This document shows, piece by piece, positions 1 through 9,879 of a stretch of DNA of 64,000 bases. This DNA is from Selaginella moellendorffii. Taxonomy: Eukaryota > Streptophyta > Lycopodiopsida > Selaginellales > Selaginellaceae. The stretch is from positions 594,913-658,912 of the forward strand of contig NW_003314346.1 in assembly GCF_000143415.4 (NCBI RefSeq), read 5' to 3'. A program made the position numbers and the translations under genes. The notes under the pieces were generated by a model. It saw only the letters and a list, made by a program, of their open reading frames with translations, did not search any database and was not told the origin of the DNA. Positions within the stretch are counted from its first letter, which is position 1; the number at the start of each line of letters is the position of its first letter.

Positions 1-4
1 GGGC

Positions 5-610
5 TTGCCTTCCCCAAGCCTTTGCCATTGTTTAACAAAGTTCCGATCCATGGACACAAGGGTCCCTTTTGCAACTCTCTTCCCACCATTCAAAATGTAA
101 ACCTTTTCCCCACCCCTGAAGGCCATTCTGAAAGTGCAGAAAAGAAGTTAAGACCATACAAAAAATGATTGGAGAATGGCCTAAATCATAACATACCAAA
201 CAACCTCAATAGCATGAGGCCCCATGCCATTATTCAAACATGCTATTGACACCCACAGGAGATTTCGCATTCACAAAAATGGCATGAGGCCTCATGCCAT
301 TAGTGGTACCACTAATGGCATGAGGGCTCATGCCAATTTTGTGAATGCGAAATTTCATGTGGGTGTCAATAGCATGTTTGAATAATGGCATGTGGCCTCA
401 TGCTATTGAGGTTGTTTGGTATGTTATGATTTAGGCCATTCTCCAATCATTTTTTGTATGGTCTTAACTTCTTTTCTGCACTTTCAGAATGGCCTTCAGG
501 GTTGGGGAAAAGGTTTACATTTTGAATGGTGGGAAGAGAGTTGCAAAAGGGACCCTTGTGTCTATGGATCGGAACTTTGTTATACACTGTCAAAGGCTTG
601 GGGAAGGCAA
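5..610. repeat. Inverted repeat of about 300 bp per arm
   Basis: Bases 5-307 are the reverse complement of 308-610 with scattered mismatches. The symmetry centre lies in GGTACC at 305-310, so the arms meet with no loop. The right arm contains the ATG at 489 and the first 40 or so codons of the transposase-like gene, so the left arm is a diverged inverted copy of that gene's 5' end and leader. Pairing fades at the outer edge (bases 1-4 against 611-614). The left arm may have ended there, or it may continue diverged beyond the window. Confidence 0.9.
211..404. repeat. Recurring palindromic motif GGCATGAGGCCTCATGCC
   Basis: Variants of this 18-bp palindrome occur at about 211-228, 281-298, 316-333 and 387-403. 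Similar half or whole copies reappear inside the downstream coding frame near 2235-2252 and 2292-2309, and as GGCATGTGG-type halves near 3633 and 3684. Its role is unknown. It could be a protein-binding site of the mobile element or a spreading short repeat. Confidence 0.65.
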
Positions 611-3600
611 TGCTGCTGTATCAGTAGAGACTGTCTTCGATGGGAATGTGGTTGCTATTGAATGAGGAGAGATGGTCGTCGGGGTAAATGTTGTTGTTGC
701 CTTGAAAAATCTTCAGAAGAAAGCAGATGTTAGGGACAGCGCAAGTGCGACGCATGTTCCCTCCGTGGATCTTAAGAACCGTGCTACATGGATTCAGGCA
801 AAGGTGTTTCTAAACAACCCCGAGGGGGAGGTGGTAGCTGAGGGCTTAGCCACAGTTGTCGATCCAAGAGATGCGGTTGCTAATCAAGAATTGGGCTGGG
901 ATGATATTGGAGTTGCAATTTTAGAGGTTGTTGACACAGAAGAAAACAGTCTGACTATTGGAAGCATTGTGCGGTGGAAATTGAGGCATTTAGTGTTTGA
1001 GAATGTGAAGGATTCACAATCAAACACCACTACAACTGATGACAGAACATCTCTTCATGGGAAAAGAAAGTACACCTTCCTACAGCGCAGCCAAAGGGAT
1101 CTGAGCAACGAACCGAAAAGGCAGAAAATGGCGATGGAGGTTCGAATGGTCTCGACAGTTGCTTGTTGCAAGAGGAGGTGCTGTCAACATGCTGATTGGG
1201 ATGCTATTGAAGAGGAGAGAGCAAGATACAAGACATTGTCCTGGAAGGCAGCTCGCAATTTTGTGTATGAGGCATTACGGTCATCTGTTGATGCTTCAGA
1301 ACATCAGGTGGGGGGCATGGTCTTCCAGAGGGGTTTGGTCTGCATGAAGGCATGGAGAATCATTTATGGAGTCCCTCGAACCACATTCTACAGAATCAAA
1401 ACTGAGTTCGAGGAACAAAGGGTTCAACAGGCAGTCCATGGGAACGACGGTACGCACAAAACCAGGGGTCATGTTGTATATGGAGAGGCAATCTTCAAGA
1501 GGTTTGTCGAGACATGTAGCGAGCAGCAACCACATAAAACCCGCCTCTTGGAAGATGGAACACGAGACACCCAATGAGTTCTCCCTTCCATGTATACCAA
1601 GGGGGCCATATTGGAAGATGTGAATCGGGAACTCCAGAGTAATGGCTACAGGAAGCTGAGCCAATCTAGATTTAGTAGATTGTGGAGCAACAGGTTCAGG
1701 GATGTGAGTATAGGAAAGTACTCCAGCTTTTCAAAGTGTGACGAGTGCACTGCTATCAAAATGGCTTTGTCGAAGAATTCTTGCAGCGCTCAAGAGCGAG
1801 AGACGTTGGTTAGAAGGCGGCTCGACCACAACATCGAGCAGAGAAGCTGCAGGACTGCATATTATCATAACAGGATTCTCTCCATGGAGAGACCTGACTC
1901 TTACCTCTGCATCATCCACGACAAAATGGATCAGAAAAAGACGTGCTTACCTCGACTCAATCCTGCCCCCAAGGCAATCTCTTCATCCATGTAGCTGCCT
2001 GTGTCTCTGTTTGGCATAATCGCTCATGGGCATGGTGCCCAGAACTATGGGAACTTCTTTGTACCTCTATGGGGTGGCGGGGGTGCAAACATGATGATTG
2101 CGTCCTTAGCAAAACACTTAAGGTCTCTGCAAAGTGCGCAGACTGAGCTGAACGGCCAACCCTTGCATAAGGCCCTTGTCGATCGAACCCCATACAGGGT
2201 TCAGCTGGAGGAGGAGCAAAGGCTTGCAGTATCGCGTGGGGCCCCATGCCATCCCAGTGAATATGTTGGCCGTCAGATTGTAGGGTTATCACGTGAGGCC
2301 TCATGCCATTACGACGAGGCTGGTCGCCCGGTGAATGCACAGCCTCATCCAAACGAAGCAGAATCTCAAGGAAGTTCTTGCGGCCGATGTGGCCTTCCAC
2401 CCCATCTTCTGCTCCAAACAGACAATGCTGGCAGTGAGAACAAAAACATGTACGTCTTCGCGTACTTGGCGATGCTTGTTGCCAAAGGCATATTTGAAAC
2501 GGTTACACTTGGCTTTCTCATGGTTGGGCACACTCATGAAGACGTCGATGCCATGTTCAGTCACCTGGCAGAGTCCCTCCGGCGATCCAATGTCCTCACC
2601 CTCCCACAACTCTACGATGAATTCCAAAATTGCATCAAAGGCACTGTTGAAGCTGCACTTGTGACAGAGGTTCTAGACTTTAAGGGGTTTGTAAGAGGCT
2701 ACATCAGGGACGGATCCGAAACGCTGATTGGCCACTCCAAGCCTCTTCAGTTTCATTTCAGCATGCGTGACGGTGCTCCAGTGATGAGGTACAAGATGAG
2801 AGAATGGGACACAGTGTGGCTGCCAGTGGATGGCATTGAACTCTTCAAGAGAGATCCCATAATTGGGGAACCTATGATTCCTCAGGGTTCCCCACGGCCG
2901 ATGCACCCGGATGGACTCAAAGACCAGGAAAGTATAGTGGCCGGGATTAGACAGCATATTGCCTTCTGGAAGAGGGGGTTGGTGTTTGGTGGAGAATCCT
3001 ATTTTAAGAGGTGCAAGCCTTTGCTCGAATACTGGGAGAAGATTATATCTGCTATCCAAAATGGGCCAGTTGTATATGAAGAATTGGAAGAGTCCTTTTG
3101 GCCAGAACCCAGAGCACCAGATAGTAGCGGAACAATGTCCTCTGGAAATGCAGTGACAGATAACGATGTTGAGGATCACTATTGTGGGCCGAGGAACAAG
3201 AAGCCGGATTCAGCATTCAATCCAGTACAGGTCTGCAAAGGAATGGTCGTGCTTGTCAGACCCAGTAATAAAAAACAAATGATATGGGTGGGGCGCTGCA
3301 TCACTGATGCAGAGGAGGACGCGGAAACTAACTCCTTCAATGTAACTGTGGAGTGGTTCAAGCCAAGTTCCGGATATACAAAGGATTGCCTAGAAAAGAG
3401 ATGGGTGCTGAATCCAAGGGATCCCAGCATGAGCATATCGGTGGATAATGTTGTGCATGGTTGGATGCGGAAGCAGAGTGCCACCATCACCTTGCCAGAC
3501 CATGCAAGAGATGCAGCAAGAGCATTCATAACCTGGGTTCAAGGTGAGATTCATTAATATTCCTTTACTAAGTTTCTAATCTATTTTATTTCAAGGTGAA

Positions 3601-3630
3601 CAATCCGAATCTGAATCAGAGGAGGCGTGA
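489..3630 (+). pseudogene. DUF7869-type transposase-like gene with in-frame stops
   Basis: One reading frame runs from the ATG at 489 to about 3543. A 52-bp intron (3544-3595) then leads to a short acidic tail (GEQSESESEEA) ending at 3630. The frame is interrupted by TGA at 660, TGA at 1575 and TAG at 1992. Two tandem segments (codons around 500-660 and 765-1010) share the pattern VAxGxxxxxDxxxxxxxxxLG and resemble the DUF8039-like domain of plant transposon proteins. Next come a cysteine pair (CCKRRCC), a helix-turn-helix-like stretch (VPRTTFYRIK), FSKCDEC, and a DDE-like set: HDKMD, QTDNAGSENKN and GHTHEDVDAMFS. That order matches DUF7869 proteins, which have a probable RNase H-like transposase fold. 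The stop at 660 could lie in a weak intron; the other two look like real nonsense changes. Family assignment is from motif memory, not a search. Confidence 0.7.
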
Positions 3631-4697
3631 TGGCATGTGGCCCTTTGCACTAGTATATCTTAATACCGGTCTGAGAAATAGAATGGCATGTGCCCTCAGG
3701 CCTTTTACTAAATCACCTTTGAAAGAAATGCAAGCCTCTATGTCGTAAAAAAAAGGTACTAGAGAAATTCCTTAATAATATGAATGTTATTTAGTTTCAT
3801 GAAAATACACTAAGGGTCAAATGAGTTAAATGACTTCTCCAGACTAGCAATGCCTCTTGCTACACCTTCACAATTAGATTCGTTAGAATGAATAATATCT
3901 AAATGTTCTCACCATTAAGTTATATGTCTGGCTAATAGGAATGACGTTCATCTTGGAAAGCTCACCACACGCTCAATGAACAAACAAATAGTGTGTGCGC
4001 GCATGCCATCGCTCTTCTTTAGCTTCAGATTCAACTTGTTCACCTTGACAATGAGATTTATTATACAACCAAATGGACTCAGTCTGGACACAAAGTCACC
4101 GCGCTAGTCACCATGCCCCAGATATGTCTAGCCCCTGGACAAAAAACATATAATTTCACGTCATTTTCAAATACTTGAAAATTTGTACCTAGTCCCATTT
4201 TACTGAATAAATCCCACTTTAACGAAATAGAGCTTTATAGGTATCTCCAATATAGAGGCGTTCCTCTCGAAACACCGGTATGCGCACGCCTCCTGAGGCA
4301 TGGTGTGAGAGATGGAGGCATGTACCCGAAAACAATGAAGTTTCCAGCAGCAATAAAGCGCGCTTGTCCTTGGGAATTGGACATGCCAAATTATGAACCA
4401 ACCCACCATGAGGCTGCAAGAGGCAACAATGATGACGAAGATGATGGCCATGAGAATGTCGACCCTATTGGTGCCAATGGCGAGCAGAGTGAAGATGGCG
4501 GTGAGAACAAGATTCTTCGAGACGAAGTCGAGCAAGAGAACTAGAACGTCCAAGAAGTTCTACCTCGACAAAAGTGAGCAAATCCACATCTGGAGGAATT
4601 AGTCAATAGTGATGATGATCGTCCAAGATGTCCCCGTAACCGAGGAACTTCTCGAGGTATATTTCTTTTAATTCTCTCCTTTTCTTAGTTCCTCAAA
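3631..4697. other. Gene-poor stretch with a broken acidic open frame
   Basis: No intact gene is visible. Bases 4305-4544 on the plus strand encode an acidic D/E/N-rich stretch (GNNDDEDDGHENVDP) that stops at TAG 4542. The same frame then continues with further protein-like sequence (EELVNSDDDRPRCPRN) after a second stop. This could be a decayed 5' exon of the methyltransferase-like gene that follows, or a retroelement scrap. Confidence 0.4.
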
Positions 4698-5673
4698 ATG
4701 GTTGCAGCAAAAACTGTCAGGAGTAACTTCATTCCAGCTCGTCTTGATGCTCGAGAAGAGGACTTGGAGGAACTTATATCTACCACACGCCACATGACGG
4801 TATGTAAATTTTTCTTAAGTTCACATCTTATCTTTGTCTTCTCCCCCTAGATTCACCCTGTATCTCCAGTGGCATTCCGTGGTGAAGTTGGGATCTTTAT
4901 TGGCTCCTATAGTTCATTGATGGCATCTTTTGAGGAGGATGCTGAGAATATGGCTATCCGGCAAAAGTGGGAGCGCTTTTGTCAGAAGATCCATAGGCGA
5001 CCGCTCAAGAGCACAAACTTCATGCTCTTTGACATGCCAAATGGTCTTCCAGACGCTAATGGTGATGTCCCAAGCTGGAACAACCTGACTAAAGACCACT
5101 TGAAGGATGCATTCCTTTTGGCAGCAATTCTCCTTCACACAACCGGTCAAGTTGCCTTCATTCTCCTGAATGACCCCCATTGGATGTCCTGCCTTATGAG
5201 GTATGCAAGTCGAGTCAACTTCAAGAGGTTCTCTTCCGGATGCATCATGGATAGTGTTGGGGTCGAGACCAAAGGTGTCCTAGGCATGCCAGAGAAGGTA
5301 AGAAATCATTTTCTGTTTTGGTTGTCTCTAAAGTTTTATTATTCAGGTTATGATGTGGACCTACCATGTGTTTTGCAGAAAAGAAAATGATGATTTTCGT
5401 GATAGCGAGCGTGCTACAAGGGTTTTACCAGGGTATGATAGCTTTACTAACATCATACCAAATCTCATAGACGACGACATCCGCAACACATTGTCTGGGT
5501 ATCGGTTCCAATCTCCATCGGCGATGCATGTACTACTTGAGCTTTATTGCCCAACTAGGGGTGTTGTCATTGATTGCACAGCAGGTAGTGGTTCGATGGT
5601 CGAAGCAGCACGTGACTCTGGTAGATCGGTGTTTGCGATTGAAGAATATGAGTTCTTCAAATGCCGTCTTTGA
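4698..5673 (+). CDS. Group beta amino-methyltransferase-like protein
   Basis: The proposed exons are 4698-4799, 4851-5297 and 5347-5673. The introns of 51 and 49 bp have GT...AG ends and keep the phase, giving about 291 aa. Near residue 128 is ILLNDPHW, which resembles the catalytic (D/N/S)PP(Y/W) motif IV of N6-adenine/N4-cytosine methyltransferases, with H for the second P. Near residue 264 is DCTAGSGSMVEAA followed by SVFAIE, the FxGxG SAM-binding motif I with its acidic partner. Motif IV before motif I is the beta-group topology. The protein may be truncated at either end; the ATG at 4698 is the first after an acceptor-like TTAG. Altered motif IV leaves catalysis doubtful. It could be a transposon or virus-derived gene. 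Confidence 0.5.
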
Positions 5674-6136
5674 GGTTTTCATCCTTCTCTTTCAGTTGCT
5701 TCTAGGAGGTAATTTATGATGTTTTAAAAACTTATAAATAATATATATTTAGTTTTCTAGAAGTCTTCCTAGGTATGCATGGCATATCATATGCAATGTG
5801 TAAATTGAGGAGTGGTATGAAAAATCTATTTATTAATGATACATTAAAAGACAATTGAATGCAATGAGAAAGATGTGTCACATGTCAATGTGATCATGAT
5901 TGTGACACTGACAGTGTCAGTGCAGCAGATAGTGACAGTGATAGTGTCAGTGAAAGAGACAGTGTCAGTGTCAGAGATGACAAAGTTACAGTGTCAGTCT
6001 GTCAAATTTCATAATTACTAGTATTATCAGTTTATTATCTATAGGTAATACAATTTTGTTAATAAAAAAAAGGCGAGAGGGGGGGGGGGGGGGATGAATA
6101 ATATCATAGTGTAAGAATTATTAGTGGCTAGAATTT
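5674..6136. repeat. GACAGTGTC-type simple repeat and a poly-G run
   Basis: No gene is seen. Bases 5900-5996 contain imperfect copies of GACAGTGTCAGTG and its variants, many self-complementary through GACAxTGTC. A run of about 16 Gs lies at 6078-6093, preceded by an A-rich run. The 3' side leads into the minus-strand orphan genes. Confidence 0.7.
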
Positions 6137-6685
6137 TCAGTAGGATGGCCTAAAAATACCATATTCAGCACTTGTGGATGTAGGATTTACTAACGGAATA
6201 TTGTTCCTCACCATGAAATGATAATGATTGTGTGTTCTTAACTCTTTCTTGATTTTCTTATACATCCATTTATGCATACCTTCCACACCAGTTCTTGGGC
6301 AGTTGTGACAGTGTTCTAGAAAAGTTTCTAGACCCATACAATCTTCTGTTTTATCTAAATAAAAGTAGCAGATGGGACACTGGAGATAATATGTGTTCAT
6401 TCTTTCAAAAGTTTCAACCATATCGGGAGCAAGATCTTGAAGAAACATCTGGCATCGCTCTTGAAGCACATGAGGCAATCCATCTTTAGTAGCAACATCT
6501 AAAACATTATCTGAAAGAGGGATCTCTTGTTCAATCACACTTGGGGCTACAAAAGAAAAAGCCTCACAACGATTGATGTATAGAGGGAAGGGTGGAATGT
6601 TGGTAGAAGTTGGAGACGGAAGTGGAGACTCATATAAAATGCATAGGGGCCAAGTGCGAGTAGCAATAGCATTTTCTCTAGCCAT
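6137..6685 (-). CDS. Orphan CxxC...HCxxC protein, copy 1
   Basis: An ATG-initiated intronless frame of 182 aa that I do not recognise. The N-terminal third is proline/serine rich (SPLPSPTSTNIPPFP). The C-terminal half holds LQERCQMFLQDLAPDM, then CPIC, then LEHCHNCPRTG, a spacing that could bind zinc. It ends in a basic helix (WMYKKIKKEL) and NNIPLVN...SAEYGIFRP. The next frame upstream on the same strand (6944-7498) is a clear paralog with the same order of blocks, and purifying-looking conservation of the cysteines argues that both were real genes. No membrane segment or signal peptide is evident. Confidence 0.6.
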   Translation of the reverse strand: MARENAIATRTWPLCILYESPLPSPTSTNIPPFPLYINRCEAFSFVAPSVIEQEIPLSDNVLDVATKDGLPHVLQERCQMFLQDLAPDMVETFERMNTYYLQCPICYFYLDKTEDCMGLETFLEHCHNCPRTGVEGMHKWMYKKIKKELRTHNHYHFMVRNNIPLVNPTSTSAEYGIFRPSY

Positions 6686-6943
6686 TTCTACACTCTAAAC
6701 AAACTGAAATTTCAATGTTGAAAGCATCCCTTGTTGGTATTTATACTAAGAAAAGATCTAGGGGTTCTTGAAAGTTTAAATTGTCTGTCTCAAAAATGGG
6801 ACTTCAGAATTATAACAGTGTCAGAACCACTTGTATATATAATAATATCTTTATACATGCTAGAATAATATCATTCTCGAAAATATAAGATTCTCCACTT
6901 TACTCATAAAGAATTAACCTTTTGAAAAAACTATACATGACTT

Positions 6944-7498
6944 TCACATTACATTAAAGGGTGGCCTAAATATCCCATATTCAGCACTTACTGATGCAGT
7001 GTTCACCAATGGAATATTGTTCTCCACCATGAAATCATAATAGCTGTGTGTTTTTAATTCTTTCTTGATTTTTTTATACATCCACGCATGCACACCTTCC
7101 AAACCCGCTCTTGGGCATTTGCGACAATGGTCAATAAAATTTACCAAACCCATGCAACCATCTATCTTGTTTAAATAAAAGTTGCATATAGGACACTGAA
7201 GATAATATGTATCTACATTAAGCTCCCCTGCCATATCTGGAGCAAGATCTTGAAGAAAATATTGACATCGCTCTTGAAGCATTGGAGGCAATCCAACTTT
7301 TTTAACAACATCATAAGGAAGGAGTTCTTGTTCAGTTGCACTCGAGGTCGCAAATGGAAGAGCTTCACAATAGCCCTCAAAATGAAAAGGAGAATTGTTA
7401 CGTAGAGGTGAAGGTGGATTATTGGTTGAGATTGGAGATGGAGGTGGAGACTCATATGAAAGGCCTTCGGGACCAAAAGTAAACTTCTTCCTAACCAT
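6944..7498 (-). CDS. Orphan CxxC...HCxxC protein, copy 2
   Basis: A 184-aa frame from the ATG at 7498 (MVRKKFTFGPEG); an earlier TTG is a less likely start. It shares with copy 1 the SPPPSP-type N-terminus, LQERCQ(Y/M)FLQDLAPDM, CPIC, HCRKCPRAG, WMYKKIKKELKTH and SAEYGIFRP, at very roughly 60% identity. Copies 1 and 2 lie head to tail about 260 bp apart, consistent with tandem duplication. The function is unknown. A zinc-binding DNA, RNA or protein-interaction role is inference from the cysteine/histidine spacing. Confidence 0.6.
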   Translation of the reverse strand: MVRKKFTFGPEGLSYESPPPSPISTNNPPSPLRNNSPFHFEGYCEALPFATSSATEQELLPYDVVKKVGLPPMLQERCQYFLQDLAPDMAGELNVDTYYLQCPICNFYLNKIDGCMGLVNFIDHCRKCPRAGLEGVHAWMYKKIKKELKTHSYYDFMVENNIPLVNTASVSAEYGIFRPPFNVM

Positions 7499-7939
7499 TG
7501 CAACACACAAGAAGAATTAAACTTCCTAGCAATAAGAATTCTCTTATTAATATACTATATTTCAATCTCGAGAATGATGTTTTATTATGACATGACACTA
7601 TAGTGAATGATAATTGTCAGTCTTAGTAATTACAACCTACTATGAGAAACAAGTGGCTATAGGGTTTTAGAAGCTAAAAACTAGCATATAATTAATATGT
7701 AGCCTTATTTTATATAGTTGGCCTGCCATATATAATAATAGCGAATATACACAGGCACGCGAGTATGCCTTTTTGCAAGATTACCTTTCAATCCCAAAAT
7801 CATATATACATTTAATTCTTTGATTTGTCCACATCATATATCTTTGCAAAGACAAAACATATCAAAAGGAATAAGATATATATAAAAAACTTACATTTTT
7901 TTATAATATTTTAGTGGATTACAAAAGCCATTGAAAGGT

Positions 7940-8185
7940 TTATAGAGTGGATTTATTAGTGCTTTCCGCTGTGCTGTCCATTTCTTCTTTTCTCTTGCTC
8001 TGGATTGTTGTCTCGGAAGTAACAGGAGCATTTTTATCAATAGTGACAGTGGTCTCCACATTCCCGGATGGGTAATAAGGACCAGGCGTGTAATATGGAG
8101 ATTGTGGTAATGAAACAAAATTCACATTCTCACATTTCTGTATGCTAGAACTACTTACAGATTTTTTGTCTTCCTTGCTTCCCAT
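7940..8185 (-). CDS. Small hypothetical protein
   Basis: An 81-aa frame from an ATG at 8185, on the same strand and in series with the two orphan paralogs. It is rich in Ser, Thr, Pro and Lys, with a tyrosine/proline patch (PYYTPGPYYPSG), and lacks the CPIC block. It may be a separate small gene, a first exon of a longer one, or chance. Only the composition and position support it. Confidence 0.3.
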   Translation of the reverse strand: MGSKEDKKSVSSSSIQKCENVNFVSLPQSPYYTPGPYYPSGNVETTVTIDKNAPVTSETTIQSKRKEEMDSTAESTNKSTL

Positions 8186-8329
8186 CTCTCAGTGGCACTT
8201 CAATTATCATTGTAATCATTCCTTCTACGATAACTTGTATCGTCAAATGGATAACTTTGCTTACATGTTATTTTATCAACTCAGGCTACCTGTTAGCTTT
8301 TTGGTTATTTAAATAAGGTTCTACATTCC

Positions 8330-8990
8330 TTAGCTGTATACCCTTTTTTTTCATAAATTTGGCACTTGATTAACTAGAGTTTCTATTCTTTTTTGCTATG
8401 GTTTTCATTTTTACATATGGTACACTAAATCCTTTATTTAAGATTGATTGCAATTTAAAACTTCTTTTTCCCTATTTATAGGAATCATTTTTTCGTTTTA
8501 TTTCACCATATCTACCATGTGATATTATTTTATAAGATCTTGGTAGGCAATTATGGTTTTTTTCAAGTCATCAAAATTTATATAAACTCTTTTAATTGCA
8601 TGTTCATGATAAATTTTCTTGAGGCCCTGTATGTATTAGGCATAGACGCATTTTATTTAACACTAAGTTTTTACAATACTTATAACGTTTGTTGAATCGA
8701 GTTATGTATTCCTTAATTGTCTCAAATTTTCTTTGATGAAGTTTTTGCAATTCATTATAGTTTTCTTCTAGGTTTGTCTCTATGGAGAAAACTTTAAGGA
8801 AAAACTTTGTCTACTCATCAAATATACTAAGATTTTTTACATCATTGTCATAGTACTAGTCTTTAGCTTTATTTTTGAGTGTATAGGGGAAAAGATTCTT
8901 TTTCTGCCCATTTGTTTGATTGAGCTTGATTATTTCTATGTATTACTCAATATGCAGTTATAGGTCTTCTCTTTTAATTTCAGAAAAAGA
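8330..8990 (-). mobile_element. Decayed Ty3 gag fragment with zinc knuckles
   Basis: Reading the minus strand from about 8960 to 8560 gives a broken gag frame. It contains FPYTLKNKAKDQ, KFFLKVF, ETIKEYITRFNKR and KYCKNL, matching block for block the gag at 59423-59824 (FPYTLKGKALDW, GIQDYTRRFKFHAKHCKDL). Near 8420-8340 two CCHC-like knuckles follow (CTICKNENHSKKE and CQIYEKKGYTAKEC), matching those near 60000-60095. Stops and frameshifts are frequent. It is an old relative of the large Ty3 element at the right end of the window, in the opposite orientation. Confidence 0.7.
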
Positions 8991-9879
8991 TGGATATATG
9001 ATGATGGTGCTTATTGTTGTTCATACAATTTTCATCGTACTCATTACAATGTTCTATTTTGCAACTAATATAGGCAAAATAAATGTTTGGTTCGTAGGGG
9101 AACTTAGATCACCATCAAAGGGTAAAAGCTGTAAATTTATTTCTTCTTCCTTTTGTGAGGAATCACTTTAGTTATTTTATATTCCACTACTCTTAACTGA
9201 AGTAGAGGTGTTTTCTATGTGCCGATGCTGCCAAGAAGGAGTAGCGTATGAATTCACATATTCTGGATGATCATCAAAATCATATTAGGATTTTTAATCT
9301 TCTCTTTGTTGAGGTGTACCCAATATACTTTTAGCTCGCTCTCTTTCAAACTTTTTTTAACTTGATTGAGTAATGATTTAGTCTGTTTTGAAGGGAGGTT
9401 AAGATCGCAAATATCACAAACAAGTGCTCTATAATCTTATTCTAGATTTTGTGAATACTTTTTTTCAGATTACCTTCCACTCATCAGATTGTGAAGGAAA
9501 TGTTGTATATCTATTACCTTGTTTGGTATAGACAATAACAATTTTATGCATAGGGACTATGCCCTTTAAAACTTTATAGGTAAGATTAATTATTGATCTA
9601 TACCTCTATATTTCGAGATTTGTTGACATTATTACTATTGCAACTTTAGTTATTATGCCTCATTTATAGAATGAGTGGTACAAAATTTTGGTATATAATG
9701 TATTCCCCTTGTAAATTGGGCTATCAATCACTTTTAGGAGTAAGTACTTAGCTTCCTAATTAGAATGGTTTTCCTTTAAAAGACAAATATCTAGGATATT
9801 TTTTATATAAAAGTCATAAAAATTTCTCAAGTAACAAATACTATTTTTCACAGTATGCTCAAATATGGTTCACCTTAAG
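8991..9879. other. AT-rich sequence without a recognisable gene
   Basis: Probably further decayed retroelement sequence between the minus-strand gag piece and the plus-strand pol piece. No motif is convincing. Confidence 0.4.

Noticed and set aside
416-661. 81-codon frame at 416-661
   Set aside because: It starts with TTG and is in a different frame from the gene that begins at ATG 489 and continues in one frame to 3543.
4698-8185. Integrated giant-virus segment
   Set aside because: Only one methyltransferase-like gene and orphans are present. No major capsid, packaging ATPase, DNA polymerase B or other hallmark was seen, and the genes have plant-size introns.
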